From Macrocystis pyrifera (taxonomy: Eukaryota; Sar; Phaeophyceae; Laminariales; Laminariaceae): 64,000 nt of DNA. The stretch is from the NCBI GenBank assembly GCA_031763025.1, contig JASSKH010000020.1, positions 10,352,528 to 10,416,527 of the forward strand, written 5' to 3'. The notes under the pieces were generated by a model. It had not been told where the DNA came from, made no database searches, and worked only from the letters and a program-made list of their open reading frames with translations. Made by a program: the position numbers and the translations under genes. Shown here in pieces: positions 1-11,689 of the stretch. Each line of letters begins with the position of its first letter. Within the stretch, counting starts at the first letter, position 1.

Positions 1-204
1 GTATACTGGTGGGTCGCTACCGCTCCAAGTCAGTATACGGAATCCTAGGCTGTGGTGGTACTTCGCTGGTACATTGGTGGGTCGCTACCGCTCCAAATCA
101 GTGTAGAGAATCTTAGGCTGGTGGGACTGCGCTGGTATACTGGAGAGTTACTACCTCTCCAAATCAGTGTAAGGAATCCTAGACTAGTGGTATTGCGCTG
201 GTAT
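1..204. repeat. 66-bp minisatellite, about three copies
   Basis: Three tandem units begin at 1, 69 and 135. Each starts with a GTATACTGG-like block, continues through a CTCCAAATCAGTGTA-like block and ends in GCGCTG. A fourth start is seen at 201. The copies differ by about 10-15 percent, so the array is not recent. The window edge cuts it, so more copies may lie to the left. Short ORFs across it only reflect the 66-bp (22-codon) period. Confidence 0.85.
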
Positions 205-1605
205 AGACTGGTGGGAACCAACCCGAAAGTGTTAAGTCATGATTTCAAACAATGTAAAATCTCCGTGTCAGAGTTTTTTAGATCGAAACTTGCATCCCTG
301 TAGGACTAATGAATCGGCACAAACACTGGTTGTGCTGGATGTCGCCGACTAGAAAAACCTGTTGCTTGTGAGTGTAATATTTACAGATCTTGACACTGCT
401 GAATGTGGTAAACCTATTTTAGGTGCGTGCATGGTTTGCACTTGCGGACTTGAAGCCGTCTAGCAGTCGAGCTTTTGATACCCACGTGGGTATCGAGGCT
501 GAGAAGGGTGAGTTGTTATCGTGTGTGCGTGTGTCCTATCCAACTGTTTATTTGTGTCCGTCGACATTCAACACAACTAGTTTCCGTGTCGATTCATGGG
601 CTTGAGTAGAAAAAATTGCGCATCCACGCTCCGTCTGTTATGTGTGTTGTCTCCACGCCAAGGTCCCATTTCTGCCCCATTTAGTCGCTAAACTCAGAGT
701 CCGTCTTTATTCTTCGATGTGGAGAGATGCTAACTATGTGGTGACATACTGAGAAGAGAAGAGACCCCCAAAAAAATGCAAGTTGATGCGGAAAGCCAAC
801 GAAATACCAACGCACAGCATACGAAAACGAAACAACGCAAGCCCGACCAGAAAATATCAGTAAACCTACAAGAGGGGAAAAACAAAAGGATGCTGAAATT
901 TAACAGAAGACAAGTGGTACACACCGTACATGCTTGAGGGGAACAGATAGCTGCTGCACACACGAAGCAACACGGATTAGAGGAAGATGCCGTCATAGAT
1001 TATGGCTGGTGCCCGGAAAGCTTCTATTTTTGACAAGTCGTTTGTCTTGAGTTTGTGTGTATTTGCGGTTATAGCGGTTATAGTATTACAGTACTACGGG
1101 GGACCACGTGGACCCAGACCAACCCAGCCCCAGGCCTGACCCTAACCCGAACCCCAAGCCGAACCCTTCGGGGGGGGGGTCGAGGTCAACAGAAGCAGTC
1201 ACGCGGCTCCGCCGCGTGTTTTGGTGGCATTTTCCCAACAAAACGCTGGGCGGCCGAAATACCCGCCTTAGCCAATAGGACCCGCATCCTGCACAAATTT
1301 TAGTGAAGGGTGCAGCTGCACATACTGTAGGTCGAGTGCCTTCCCGGTGAGTTGCTCGCGATACCGGAATCAGGCGGCACCCTTTGCTGCGCTCGTATTT
1401 GTCTTCCAGGCGAGCGGCGAGCTGCCACTAAACACCCTCAACCCTTAGAGCACTGCGCTGCCGTGTCTAATTCTGAGTGTCTAGTCAAATTCTGAGTGTT
1501 TAGTCTCCTTTAGCCACGAAAGTGTTAAACTTACGGTAATTTATTTGGCTGACTTGACGTTGTAGGCCGGGTGACCCTTTCGTTCTGTATTTTTAATTAA
1601 TATTA
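205..1605. other. no gene recognised
   Basis: I see no coding region with recognisable motifs and no RNA gene. At 1128-1187 there is a C-rich then G-rich stretch with CCCTAA-like pieces, which is too degenerate to call telomeric. Short ORFs look like chance. Confidence 0.6.
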
Positions 1606-1716
1606 CTATTACGGGGGTCCATAGTTAACATGACCTATGGTGTACATAACAACCTATATATTTCACTATTTTTACTAACAAAATTTGGTCCCGTTAACTA
1701 TGGACCCCTGTAATAG
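1606..1716. mobile_element. TA-flanked MITE, complete copy
   Basis: This is a 111-bp palindrome-ended element. The left end reads CTATTACGGGGGTCCATAGT and the right end is its near-perfect inverse. The left inverted repeat is followed internally by a GACCTATGG block and the right one is preceded by a TTTGGTCC block. A TA dinucleotide flanks both sides, which is the target duplication of Tc1/mariner-type elements. It has no coding capacity. Other copies lie at 1835, 8161, 30518, 46511 and 46971, plus mirror copies at 56640 and 57106. Confidence 0.88.
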
Positions 1717-1834
1717 TACTGCATCCTTTTTTGTTTCAAGACATGCAACGTGGAATTGGTCGGTGAGCCTTACATGCAGCAATGTTAAAGCCCTTGAGAA
1801 CGGCAAACACGTTTTTACGGAGACGAAAAAAATT

Positions 1835-1932
1835 AGGTAGTAAATAAGAGCAAATGTTGTTGGTAAAAATATGTAAACATATAGTTTTTTGTGTGTACCC
1901 TAGGTCCTATTCACTATGTTCCCCCGTAATAG
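1835..1932. mobile_element. MITE of the same family, decayed left end
   Basis: The right half matches the family well (GTGTGTACC, TAGGTCCTATT, CCCCCGTAATAG). The left inverted repeat is eroded. It lies only about 120 bp from the complete copy at 1606. Confidence 0.7.
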
Positions 1933-2869
1933 TTTTTCCTCGTTTCTCGGAAAGTGTGAAAATATTTTTATTGTGGAAGGCGGAGTGGACCGCTCCTTCA
2001 CCGAAGTCTGATATTTCTTTTATGGTCAAAACCAACAACAGCAGACATCACGAATGAAAATGGCAGATTTCGCATCTTCCACTGCGACTGCGGCAACTAC
2101 CGCACCGCGAGTCCAGAATGCATCAGTATAGTGTTTCGACTGCCAGCGTTGCGGCCGGACCAGGCGGGCAGTGTTTCTGTGTGGTCTTCTTTGTGGATGT
2201 TCAGTCGGGTCTGTGGTCCTGACTTCGTGATTCCAGCTACACCCAGCTTCTTTTCTTTCGGGTGGGGTACGAGCAGTATAAGGTTGTTTGTTGGGAGGCC
2301 ACCTCGCCCCTCACGAATACGAAGCTATCACATCTTCCACACGATCAAACATTGGCATTATTCCCCTCGCACACTAAACGCGTAGGGGTGGTGTCGGAAT
2401 CTGTGTAGTATTGTGACCAGTGTTGTGCAGTAGTGCGCCCGCTCGCTTCTCTGGTACTAGGTAGTCCACCCGCTACGGTACATTTGTTTTTTTTTTTGCA
2501 AGATCCCAACCTGGGTTTTTGGCGACTACGTTGTCACCACTTTCTTCTTTCTGGTTAGAATATAGGGGAAACTACAGTATGTTATCATGTGTAAACGGTC
2601 GTTTTACTTTTTTATGCTTAATCTGCGTGAACACCCCTACAGCGCTATATATAACCATAGTTACGAAGGTTCTGCTGCGTGAGTCCCTAGCGGCAGCTAT
2701 TCTATCTCAATGAGTGGGCTCAGTTATCGTTGCCGAAGTCGAGGGGCTATGTAGGTGCTCTAACGCGGCGCAACTCGTTTACTCTTCTGCAGGTGAAGAT
2801 CGAGGCGGCTATACTCTTGGGTGACTCGACGGCGCTTGCAGCAGTTTCTCCGGCAAAGTTTCGGTGGTC
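1933..2869. other. upstream region of the sulfotransferase-like gene; no feature recognised
   Basis: No gene or repeat is recognised. Any promoter of the gene that starts at 2870 should lie here, but I see no convincing TATA box or other core element. Confidence 0.4.
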
Positions 2870-5800
2870 ATGAAATCAACGTTCAGCACCTTCGTTGGAA
2901 CATTGATGGCTCTGAGCATGGCAGTGAATGCCACATCTTTGGATGTTACGGATGAACCAAGTGGCACGCTCGTCGTCCCAAAAACAGTTGTTAGTTCCAC
3001 CATGCGTCTCGTTTTTGTGGTTGGACTTGAGGGTACGGGACACCACTGCGTTGGCCAGGTCCTGGACAACATGTTCAAGACCAATCCAGACCTGGTAAAA
3101 ATCTCCAACAAGAAACATGACGCCGTGGGTGACTTGTACACCATTAACTATTCAATGGGGCGATCTGCACACCACTACAGCACGACACTGAGCCGGGCAA
3201 AGGATAATATGCGTAAACTCGCGCAGCGCGGGGCGACACTGCAATTGCCAGGGACGGTAGTGCACACGCTTGGCGCACACCGTTTTCACTCGTATCCCAG
3301 TGGCACTGGTCCAAATAAGGCACTGAGGTACTTGGATCTGCGACTGCTGGCGGAGGTAGCGGAAGAAGAGGGGGTAGATCTGCGAGTGCTATACCTACGG
3401 CGACCTGTCAAGGATATCATAATTGCTAACACCATTCATAGGGAATTCCAAACGTGAGTGAGGCACACGGCATCGTTATGGTCCTGGCCCAGATTTCAAT
3501 TTCCTCAAAATCAATTCGTTCCGTCATAATTCTGCAAACGCCCAGACCTATGGTATGGGCTAGACCGGAAGTGTAGCTATAATATCCGACACCAATGAGC
3601 TAGTCCGCTCACCCCAAACCAGGCCTATACCGATATCTCCCGTCTTCAGAGACCTGGACAGGGCGGGGTGAGGTTCGTTCACAAAAACTATTCAATTTTG
3701 AAGTATGAGATAATTTGTGTGGTTCCAATATGTCAGATCATAGGTTAGTTCTGATTTACGCGCCACGGGTGCGTACATTTTTTTTGTGACGGGTGCGCTA
3801 GTGGCACCAGTGTGTTAAGTTCAAGTGGCCAGTGAAGACCACAGTACACGATATTCGCACCAGTTTGGTATATGTACACCCAAGTGCTTGGCTTAAATAA
3901 AACATATGGTAGTCTAGACTTGATAATACCGTAGATGTTTTGGTGGTTGCGTCACACGACAAAATGTGGATTGAACGTAGTTGAGATAAGTTGTTTGTCC
4001 GTGCGGCTTAAAACACGCCCAAACCAAAGGTTGCCGATCGCCTTTCCCGTATTCTGTCTTTCAACGTTTGATAGGACATTGCTGCGCTACAGAGGTTGTG
4101 TTTGCATCGTGATGTTATTTACGGCCAATGTCTAATTAACAATATAACATGTTTCTTGGTACTATCGTCTAACAATGGTTGCGGTAGACGCACAAACCAC
4201 ACCCCGACTAAGGTTTTGGAATCTGGGCGTTGGGCAAATTTTATACGTCACGGGACAGCTTACGCGGACTTTAATTGCGCGCCGCGCAATGTATGCAAAA
4301 CCCCTGTGTTGGCAGATACTGGAGCGATGTATAGTCATTCCCAGCGACTAGAGCCAACCTTTATGAGAATCCTCGGCAGACATCGATCGACAAAACCAAC
4401 GACACCGTCATGAAATCAGAACGGAACGCGCTGGTTAAGGTTTCCGACCCAGCCTAGTGTCACAGTGCTCACACCTCGGTCGGTGATATGTGGCGTGGGC
4501 TGACCAGGCGTCTGATAAAATCACATTTTGGCACTGGTCTGTAGAAGACAGAGGACAAAAAATCTCTACCCCACACCGATGGCAAAAAATAGACAATTTC
4601 TCAGGTTTGACATCGATCGACAAACCCAACGATTACGTCACGAACTCTGAATGAAGTGCGCTGGTTAGAGGCTCCGACCCACACTAGTATCACAGTTCTC
4701 ACACCTCGGTCGGTGATATGTGGCGTGGGTGGGCCAGGCGTCTACTAAAGACATATTTGGCAGCTGGTATGTAGAAAACAGACGACAAAAACTCTCGATT
4801 CCTCTCCGTTGGCACGAAACAGAACTTTTTGAAAGCTCTGACGAAGAGCATAGGACGCCGCGGCCAACCTCTCGCCCCCTAGACCACGGATTCCAATTGT
4901 ACCTCCCAGGCCATAATTTAAACTCATTGGCCTTGCCCGGTACCAAGTTCGTTGACCATGGGTGGAGTATATGTCGAGATCGAAGGTCAATCGTCGCGTG
5001 ACTGCGGGTGTGCGAGCTGCGAGCTGTGACTTTCTTCTTCTAGTTTCTAGTTTGTGTGCGGCGTGATTTCACGTGGTTCCCGTGGTTCCCGTTAATACAG
5101 CGATTTTATTGGAAGATGGCTCCCGTCGTTCGCGTTATTTCAGCCATTTGATTGGAAGATAGCTGGCGTCAACTGCCCCGTGTTATTTTAGACTTGCCGT
5201 AGATACCCTCGCGCAATTGATTTATGTGGGTGTCTACACAGTAATGAACTGCTTCGATGCCGTCTTAGATATTGCGAGTGAATGAGCTACATATGACCAC
5301 TCAGGTTGGTTATCGTGTTCGCGATTTATTTGACCTAAAAACCATTGTGTGTCACAGTGTACATGTTGCCTAGCTCCCCGAGTGAATTAAAAATGTAGTA
5401 AGGCTTCCGTATTTTCACGTTGCTCTATAGTACAACTCAAGTATTGTATGCAATGGTCAATATAACGCACCAACGGTTTAATGACAAATATGAACGCTGT
5501 GTTTTCGTAGAGCTCCATACCAACATCCTTTGTGCCTTTGATGCTGCCCGGTCGCTCTACAACGAATGGGCCGGATACTGTAAATTGTGGCAGGCATCTA
5601 CATGACAACGAACCATCGACGCCGGAGAAGAAGTACATGAAGTACATGCAAATCTTGATGACAGATATCGCCGTGGTTCACTCGTTGCTCGCGGAACTGG
5701 GCTCGGAATTCGTGGTGTGTCACGACTTTGATCATCTTGGCGACGTCGACCGGTCCACTGCAGTCTCGGATATTCTGGCACCGAATAGAAAGTTGGCTAC

Positions 5801-5957
5801 ACTGCTGACTAAATCGTTTGTCGAAATAGCGGGTGCTCCGCGCGCTCCATCCAACGAGTCGCTACTGTATAAGGGTGCGGATGTGGTGGCAGCACGCCTT
5901 CAGCGAAAATTTGACACATTTGAGTCGAAAATATGCCGTGGCACGAGAAAGGAATAG
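2870..5957 (+). CDS. sulfotransferase-family protein, two exons
   Basis: Exon 1 is 2870-3453 and exon 2 is 5594-5957; the spliced product is 315 residues. The donor is GTGAGT at 3454 and the acceptor is GTGGCAG ending at 5593. The codon is split after two bases and the frame is kept exactly across the junction. Residues 1-23 are hydrophobic and look like a signal peptide or signal anchor, fitting a secretory or Golgi enzyme. Residues 50-60 read VVGLEGTGHHC, a P-loop-like 5'-phosphosulfate-binding motif. Residues 172-190 (RVLYLRRPVKDIIIANTIH) fit the 3'-phosphate-binding segment. Exon 2 carries MTDIAVVHS and FVVCHDFDHLGD, typical of the C-terminal half of algal sulfotransferase-like proteins. 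The family transfers sulfate from PAPS to carbohydrate or protein; the substrate cannot be read here. The ATG at 2870 is the first ATG in the frame. No break is seen. Confidence 0.75.
4381..5000 (+). repeat. dispersed repeat A, two tandem copies in the intron
   Basis: Copies begin at 4381 and 4611 with CATCGATCGACAAA, followed by a block ending CTCGGTCGGTGATATGTGGC. The first is truncated at 230 bp and the second runs about 390 bp. The unit recurs at 8930, 9183 and, inverted, at 10468-10865. It has no coding capacity. It could be a non-autonomous element or a solo terminal repeat; its class is unknown. Confidence 0.75.
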
Positions 5958-6670
5958 TACAAATGTGGTTTCTCCTTTGAGATACTCCTCGTTGTTGGAC
6001 GGACTGGTTGTAGAGGTGTGTGACCACTTATTGTACTGCAGTTTTACGCTTTCCGATGAACTACTGTAGTAAAGCAAGAGCTGACCCGAAAACGACAGGA
6101 CTAAGGATTGATGCTGCCGAAAACGTCAAGGTGGTTGCGCGGTAGCGTTTGTCAATCATACAGTTTGACGCATGCTTCAAACAAATTAAACTTCTCTTCA
6201 CTTCGCAGATGGCCGGAATCACCCGGAGTATACACCTGGAAAATGATACTGCTTCAACAGGATATCAAAGCTCTCGCTCGATTCGGTAGTATTTATTCGT
6301 ATTATCATTCGAATAATATCACCACGGCGTGTTTATGGGACAGGTAGCAATACGAATCGGATTATTAGACACGCTACAAAAGGGAATGACAGTGTTCTTG
6401 CAGCTTATCAAAGCGATACCAGAAAAACGTTAGAGATAGTTCGTGGTCGGTTGCGTTTCTTGCGTCTAATAAGCTGTATGAAACAAATAGTCTTGCGGTG
6501 CCACTGCCTCTCGAGGACCGGTGCAATAGTTTCACCTTGTACCACAGAGTACATGTTTGTGATCAAAGTATTCCAAAGGGTGCTACAGTCTTACGGTAAA
6601 CGAGTCAGCCCAGACGGACATTACGGGCTTCAAAGGTGGGCAGACACCGACGAGAAGTCGCTTTCCCGAC
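5958..6670. other. downstream of the sulfotransferase-like gene; nothing recognised
   Basis: No gene, RNA or repeat is recognised. No clear polyadenylation signal is seen close to the stop codon. Confidence 0.4.
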
Positions 6671-6674
6671 GTGA

Positions 6675-6905
6675 AAGTCAGGATACTTAAAGTGGAAGAG
6701 TGTCTCAATAAGATATTGGGTTTTGTACTGTATGGTATGGCGGTTTACTTGGATAAAAAAACGTCAGTACGGACACCTTCGACGCGCCTGTGCTGTGAGA
6801 TTATATTTCATTCTGTTATGCTCTACCCGAACGTGTGTCCAGCGCTAGTTAGTGCATGCTCTTCTGCAGCAGCGCCGTCACTACTGCATGATCTACTGCT
6901 GTAGT
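6675..6905 (+). repeat. diverged direct repeat B, copy 1
   Basis: About 230 bp matching 7170-7405 at roughly 75-80 percent by eye. Shared blocks include TTTTGTACTGTATGGTAT and CGACGCGCCTGTGCTGTGA. The differences do not favour third codon positions, so the 77-codon ORF over it is probably not a conserved protein. Confidence 0.75.
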
Positions 6906-7169
6906 ATCGACAGGTTCTGAGCCTCGCGGTCGCGGTGATTCAGAGTCATCAGTGTCCTCCCCTTTCCGAAATCAGGCGTGACGCCAAAAAAGGTTGAATG
7001 GAACTCTTAAGAAAAAGCTTAATGGGGACTTACACTGTTGGCATTTCATGCAGTAGTTGTTGATAGAATTTAGTTGTGTTTAAAGTTTGTAAGGGGAGTC
7101 TGCTGTACTCATCACGGAGAGTTAGATTACGCGAATACTAGGTATGAAGCAGTAATTGAGAAGACACGT

Positions 7170-7405
7170 CAGGATATTTGAAGTGCAAGAACGACTCAAC
7201 AGGATATTGGATTTTGTACTGTATGGTATAGGGGTTTACTTGCATGTGAGATCGCTAGTACAGGCAGCTTCGACGCGCCTGTGCTGTGAAGTAACAATTT
7301 ACTCTGCTTTTTCTCTACCCGAACCTCTGCCCAGCGCTAACTACTGCATGTTCTTCTGCCGCAAGGCCGTCACTACAGCATGCTCTACTGCTGCAGTATC
7401 GACGA
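7170..7405 (+). repeat. diverged direct repeat B, copy 2
   Basis: Partner of 6675-6905 with a period of about 495 bp. A 144-codon ORF runs through it, but I recognise no domain in its translation and do not annotate it as a gene. Confidence 0.75.
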
Positions 7406-7594
7406 AAGAAACTATGGCACGATACATCGTTGCGACGTCGATTGACGGCGACCACACCATGCCGCCCAGATATGCCCGCACACACAATGCAAAGCGCCTA
7501 CAGTCTGCGAGCTCGCCTGCAGCGTGTCTCTTGGCGTCCAACAAAAGGGCACGACTCTATCACGCGCTCCGAAGTATTCTCAGTTTGTAGAACT

Positions 7595-7805
7595 GAGTCT
7601 CTGTTTTGGTAATTGCAATCTTGTCTGTCTGTCTGACCGCACCCACAAGGAAACTCCAATCCTCGCAAAATCTGGTCCCAAACCGCCCCCGACGTTGACG
7701 TGTATACCGCGCACTTAGATAGCGGACACACTTGCAAGCAGCCTGGGCCAACTTTCAGGTTCAACGGAGCCCTGCGCCTTGAGCTACGAGACTCAGCCTC
7801 ACCGG
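7595..7805 (+). repeat. dispersed repeat C, copy 1
   Basis: Matches 11452-11660 in the same orientation. Shared blocks are TTTTGGTAATTGCA, CCAATCCTCGCAAA and TTCAACGGAGCCCTGCGC. About 80 percent identical by eye. Function unknown. Confidence 0.75.
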
Positions 7806-8160
7806 GGGGACAGTCGCTTGTAGACACTCGTGCCAGAGTCGGTACGAGCAACGAAATATTTCGCAAATTGGCTACAGCGCATCGATCGCAACAAAAGTGG
7901 GATCACCTTGAAGAACAATGGCTCGCTCAACGTGGTTGGCTAACGGCGTTTTTGAGGTCGTTGTCCGCCGCGCGCAAACGGCCGTGCAAGGTTGCTTATG
8001 GCTGCATTGTCTTGACCCATGGGGTTTGCAATATATTCGGTGACGTTTTTCGGCAGGGTCGCTTCCTGCCCTACAGTAAATCGGAGTATAATTATCAAAT
8101 ACCTGGTACCTGGTAGCCTGGTAGGCAGCAACAGCGACAGCATCTGATATCAGCAAACTA

Positions 8161-8254
8161 CTGTGACAGGGGACCATAGTAGTAGGACCAAATATTTCTA
8201 GTCAAAATAGGGAAGTATATAGGTATTTGTGTGTACCGTAGGTCCTATTTACTA
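8161..8254. mobile_element. MITE of the TA-flanked family, diverged
   Basis: The internal blocks AGGACCAAATATT, GTGTGTACCGTAGGTCCTAT and the AAATAGG stretch match the family. Both termini are diverged, so the ends are approximate. Confidence 0.7.
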
Positions 8255-8844
8255 CCGGTAAGTTGTCTGTACAGACGGTTTCTGCGCTGTGACGTATTTA
8301 GAACTGCGAAAACCGATGGAATCGATCCCAATCCTGTCGTACTGGTGGTGCAGGTGCTCGTGCCGCTGAGGTGCCCTGCGACTGTTAGCACCTCAATTGA
8401 AACGGAAGTGTTGTTCCTGTGTCCCCGGGTCGTCCCTGGTTTGTTGTGTGCCCGGAGTCTCCGCCGACTGGCAGCAGTTGTCACCTGCTCCGGTCCTGCT
8501 GGCCGGGTATCTGACGTTAGAGGACACCCAGTGTACGTGCCTCTTATCCTAGACACAGAATCTGACGACTTGGGTGATCAGCTTTTCGTATCGAAAAATG
8601 GCAAGCTCTCTGAATTCAAGATGATGTCCACGACAACAAACAGCAGCAGAACGATCGATGAGTATAGGATGGTGACACAACTGAATAGCGTCGTTGCGCG
8701 ACGCGCGGTTAGCGGGCGGCGCATCTCTCCGTGTCCAGACCACAGTCGCCTGGCGCGGGTTTGGGCCTAGAGACCAAGAGAAGCGCACTCGTCGCACACC
8801 GCTCGGTGGATACGTACTTACTCGTAGACTACAGCAGCGGTACC
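8255..8844. other. long ORF of unknown status
   Basis: An open frame of about 179 codons covers 8231-8770 on the plus strand. It starts inside the MITE, has no recognisable domain, and part of its DNA (around 8317-8400) resembles 9480-9540. I do not support it as a gene. Confidence 0.3.

Positions 8845-8877
<33 letters not shown>
8845..8877 (+). repeat. (GCA)n microsatellite, 11 units
   Basis: An uninterrupted GCA run followed by AATAAATGG. It has no coding context I can support. Confidence 0.95.
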
Positions 8878-8878
<1 letters not shown>

Positions 8879-8929
8879 ATAAATGGACCTGAATTTCAAA
8901 TAAATTAATTCGTACTGAAAATAGAAGTA

Positions 8930-9075
8930 CCGCCGGCAAGCTCTTGCCCCCTAGAGCATGCATCCAGCTCATGTCATCTATGCTAATTGATCTTGACCGC
9001 CACCGCGCGGGTTGCCCGTGGGCTGAGTCTCTGTCGAGATCGACCGTCTATCGCGTATCGTCGCACCAGCTGAAA
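8930..9075 (+). repeat. dispersed repeat A, partial copy (3' half)
   Basis: Matches the 3' half of the unit at 4611-5000, with the blocks GCTCTTGCCCCCTAGAGCAT, GGCTGAGTCT and GTCGAGATCGA. It ends near TCGTCGCACCAGCTGA, as does the inverted copy at 10468. Confidence 0.75.
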
Positions 9076-9182
9076 TACTTAAACTTTTCGCCTTTATTTG
9101 TTTCTTGCCATCCTCGTCGTATGTATGTTTCGGTACGCGCAAAAGTTGAACATACGTCAATCTATCGAATGTGTAATAACAC

Positions 9183-9262
9183 ACCGGCTTTTTCAGGTTT
9201 GGGAGGATACCGTAGGACGCCGGCGGCAAGCTCTTGCCCCCTAGAGCATGCATCCACCTCAG
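9183..9262 (+). repeat. dispersed repeat A, short fragment
   Basis: Contains TTTTTCAGGTTTGGGAGGAT and GCTCTTGCCCCCTAGAGCAT, matching the middle of the repeat A unit. Confidence 0.7.
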
Positions 9263-10083
9263 TTCTCATTTCGCCAACAACATCTCTTTCGCGGTACAGA
9301 GATCTCTTGTCAATCTGCCGTTTACTTGTTGTAATAAACAGCCTACATGTTTTGCTTTGGCCAAGAGAGCGTCGTCAGCTTTCTGACTGATTGTTGGAGA
9401 TCTCTCCCCGATCATGTTTCGTTTTTCATTGGCCAACAGTAGTCTTGTATTTAGCCCTGCAACCCCAATTACATCTCAATGATATCGATCCCATTGCTGT
9501 GGTACTGGTGCCCTGCTCGTTCCGTCTTCGTGTGCTGATGCTGGATATATGTCCCCGCCGAGTACTATAACAAGTGGTACCGATAGTCAACAAGTAGACG
9601 CTCTGCCTGAGCCAAACACAGCACTCTGGGGTTCCGTTTGTACTGGTCCCGACTGGCCTCTCCCGTCACTCTCAACGACTCCACCTGCGACTTCACAAAG
9701 AAAGAGGCAAGCAAACTGAGAACAGCGCTCGAATGCATTTCATCGAGGGCAATAACAATATCAAACGTAGGTCTTTAAAATGGGGAATGTGCAGTGTGTA
9801 CAGATACGGCAACAGAAGCTGCAAGGGCTCAACCCCCAACTGCCGCACCGAGTGCGTGCCTTGGTGGTAATGCAAACCAAAATTAAAGCACTACCACCAG
9901 GGTACGCTTGCCATCACGAGGCCGTAGTGCCGTGCCCACTGCCTTGGAAAAACCATGTACGTTCTACAAGGCCGGAACGTCTCTTGTGAGCCCCTGCCCT
10001 GCCCCGTGTTTGCACCAACGTTTCACCATGATAGCAGAGCTGCCTTCGACATAGCCACCCCCTCTGTTCTTCGGAAATATCCC
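9263..10083. other. no gene recognised
   Basis: Only short ORFs without recognisable domains. A short stretch near 9480-9540 resembles 8317-8400. Confidence 0.45.
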
Positions 10084-11370
10084 TTGAACAGGATATTTTC
10101 GGGCTTAAAGATGAAAGATTACTTCAGGATGAAACGTAGAAATAGAGAAATAGATGAAAAGATACCAAGGAAACATTTTTTGTCGTCCTTTTTTTAGGGT
10201 GGGTAGAAGTCACCACAAAGCACCACCTCGCGAATTTTGGGTGTCATACGCTCTCGCATCGCCTTTCAGACCTATGCCAATGACAACGCGAAGTTCAAAA
10301 GTTTTCTTTCAAAAATATTGCTTTATAAAAACAGCCGAAAATATCCTCGTACCGCCGCTGTGGGAAAAAAGGGAAAACATATTTGAATTTTCCTTCTTTT
10401 TTTTCTAACGGCTGCGGGCGACCCAATTTGTATTCTCTCGTTGCAATTTGTCAACACACTGATAAAGATCAGCTCGTGCGACGATAGATGCTCGATCTCG
10501 ATATAGACTCAGCCCACGGCCAACCCGCTTGGTGTCGGGAAAGGCCAACGAGTATAGATGGCGGCATCGAAGATAGAAAGTGGATAAATGCTCTATGGGG
10601 CGAGAGCTTGCCGGCGGCGTCCTGCGGTATCCTCCCAAACCTGAAAAAAAAACTGTTTTTTGCCATTCGAGGGGGATCGAGAAATCTTGTCTTCTGTTTG
10701 GTACACACCAGCGGCGAATGGTTTTTTTTATCGTACTCCTGGCCAGCGCCCGCCACACGTCACTGGCCATTGTGTGAAGACGGTGACCCAAGGGTGGGTC
10801 GGAGCCCCTAACGAGCGCACTCTGTTCAGAATTCATGACTCATTCGTTGGTTTTGTCGATCGATGTCGGTCGAGGACTCGGAATCTCGCCGCTTCGAACC
10901 AAAGATCGGCCTGAGTTTTTCTCAAGCCGATATTGGCCCAACATCGGCCCCATATTTGCTTTTTTCGGGCTTTTCCAAATGTTGGGAACTTGTTTTTTTG
11001 TCTAAATATGCCCATAGGAAGCGTGTTCTAAAACATTTTGGCGGGTATCTTTGGAATTCATTTTTTTTGTTGATAGTTCGCGTTCCCATTGGCGTAGGTC
11101 TCACCACTGCAAAAACGAAAAATCGAATTTCTTATCCGCACCGAGAACGGCGGAAATAGTTGAAAACCCGTTTGCGACAGTGAGCGGCGACGGTGGGTCC
11201 TAGGACCCCAAAAAAATGTGAGGTGGTGCCTCGTGGTGATATCTACCCGTCCCAGAAATGAAAAAATAAAAGTTGGCTTCCTCGGTATTTTTTTAGAAAT
11301 TTCCATTTTTTTCGCCTTTCATCCTGAAGTAATCTTTTATCCTGCAGTCCGAAGATATCCTGTTCTTGCC
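10084..11370. mobile_element. element with long inverted ends, interrupted by repeat A
   Basis: 10084-10305 and 11065-11370 are inverted copies of each other. Outer blocks are GAACAGGATATTTTCGG and AAGATTACTTCAGGATGAAA; inner blocks are a CACCACCTCG-type stretch and CCTATGCCAATG-like DNA. Identity is about 75-80 percent by eye. The interior carries an inverted copy of repeat A, which looks like a later insertion. No transposase is seen, so this would be a non-autonomous TIR element. Confidence 0.65.
10468..10865 (-). repeat. dispersed repeat A, inverted full-length copy
   Basis: The reverse complement begins CATCGATCGACAAAACCAAC and ends near GTCGCACGAGCTGATC, about 398 bp. It is similar in length to the second copy at 4611-5000. 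Confidence 0.8.
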
Positions 11371-11451
11371 TACCAAACAAGCTTTACAACCGATAGCTAG
11401 CACCACCCCGGGAAATGGGTCAGATTCGCCGTCCGACAAATATTCTCGGTT

Positions 11452-11660
11452 TCTAAAACGGTGTCTCCTTTTTGGTAATTGCACACCTGTCTGTCTGGGC
11501 GGAGTCACAAGGAAATTCCAATCCTCGCAAACTCTTGTCTCAAACCGGTCCCGACGTTAACGTGTGTCCCGCGCGACTCGGTAGCGGAAACGAATACAAG
11601 CAGTCTCGGTCAACCTTCGGATTCAACGGAGCCCTGCGCTCTGAGCTACACGACGGTACG
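11452..11660 (+). repeat. dispersed repeat C, copy 2
   Basis: Same orientation as 7595-7805; shared blocks include TTTTGGTAATTGCA and TTCAACGGAGCCCTGCGC. Confidence 0.75.
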
Positions 11661-11689
11661 AAAAAGCGCGGAAGGAAAAAATATCTCCG

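Noticed and set aside
1128-1187. Telomere-like CCCTAACCC stretch followed by a G run
   Set aside because: Only one or two hexamer-like pieces; the rest is irregular C-rich DNA. No array.
6671-7590. Two paralogous ORFs (77 and 144 codons) sharing FVLYG and STRLCCE
   Set aside because: DNA differences between the copies are spread over all codon positions and no domain is recognisable; annotated as a DNA repeat.
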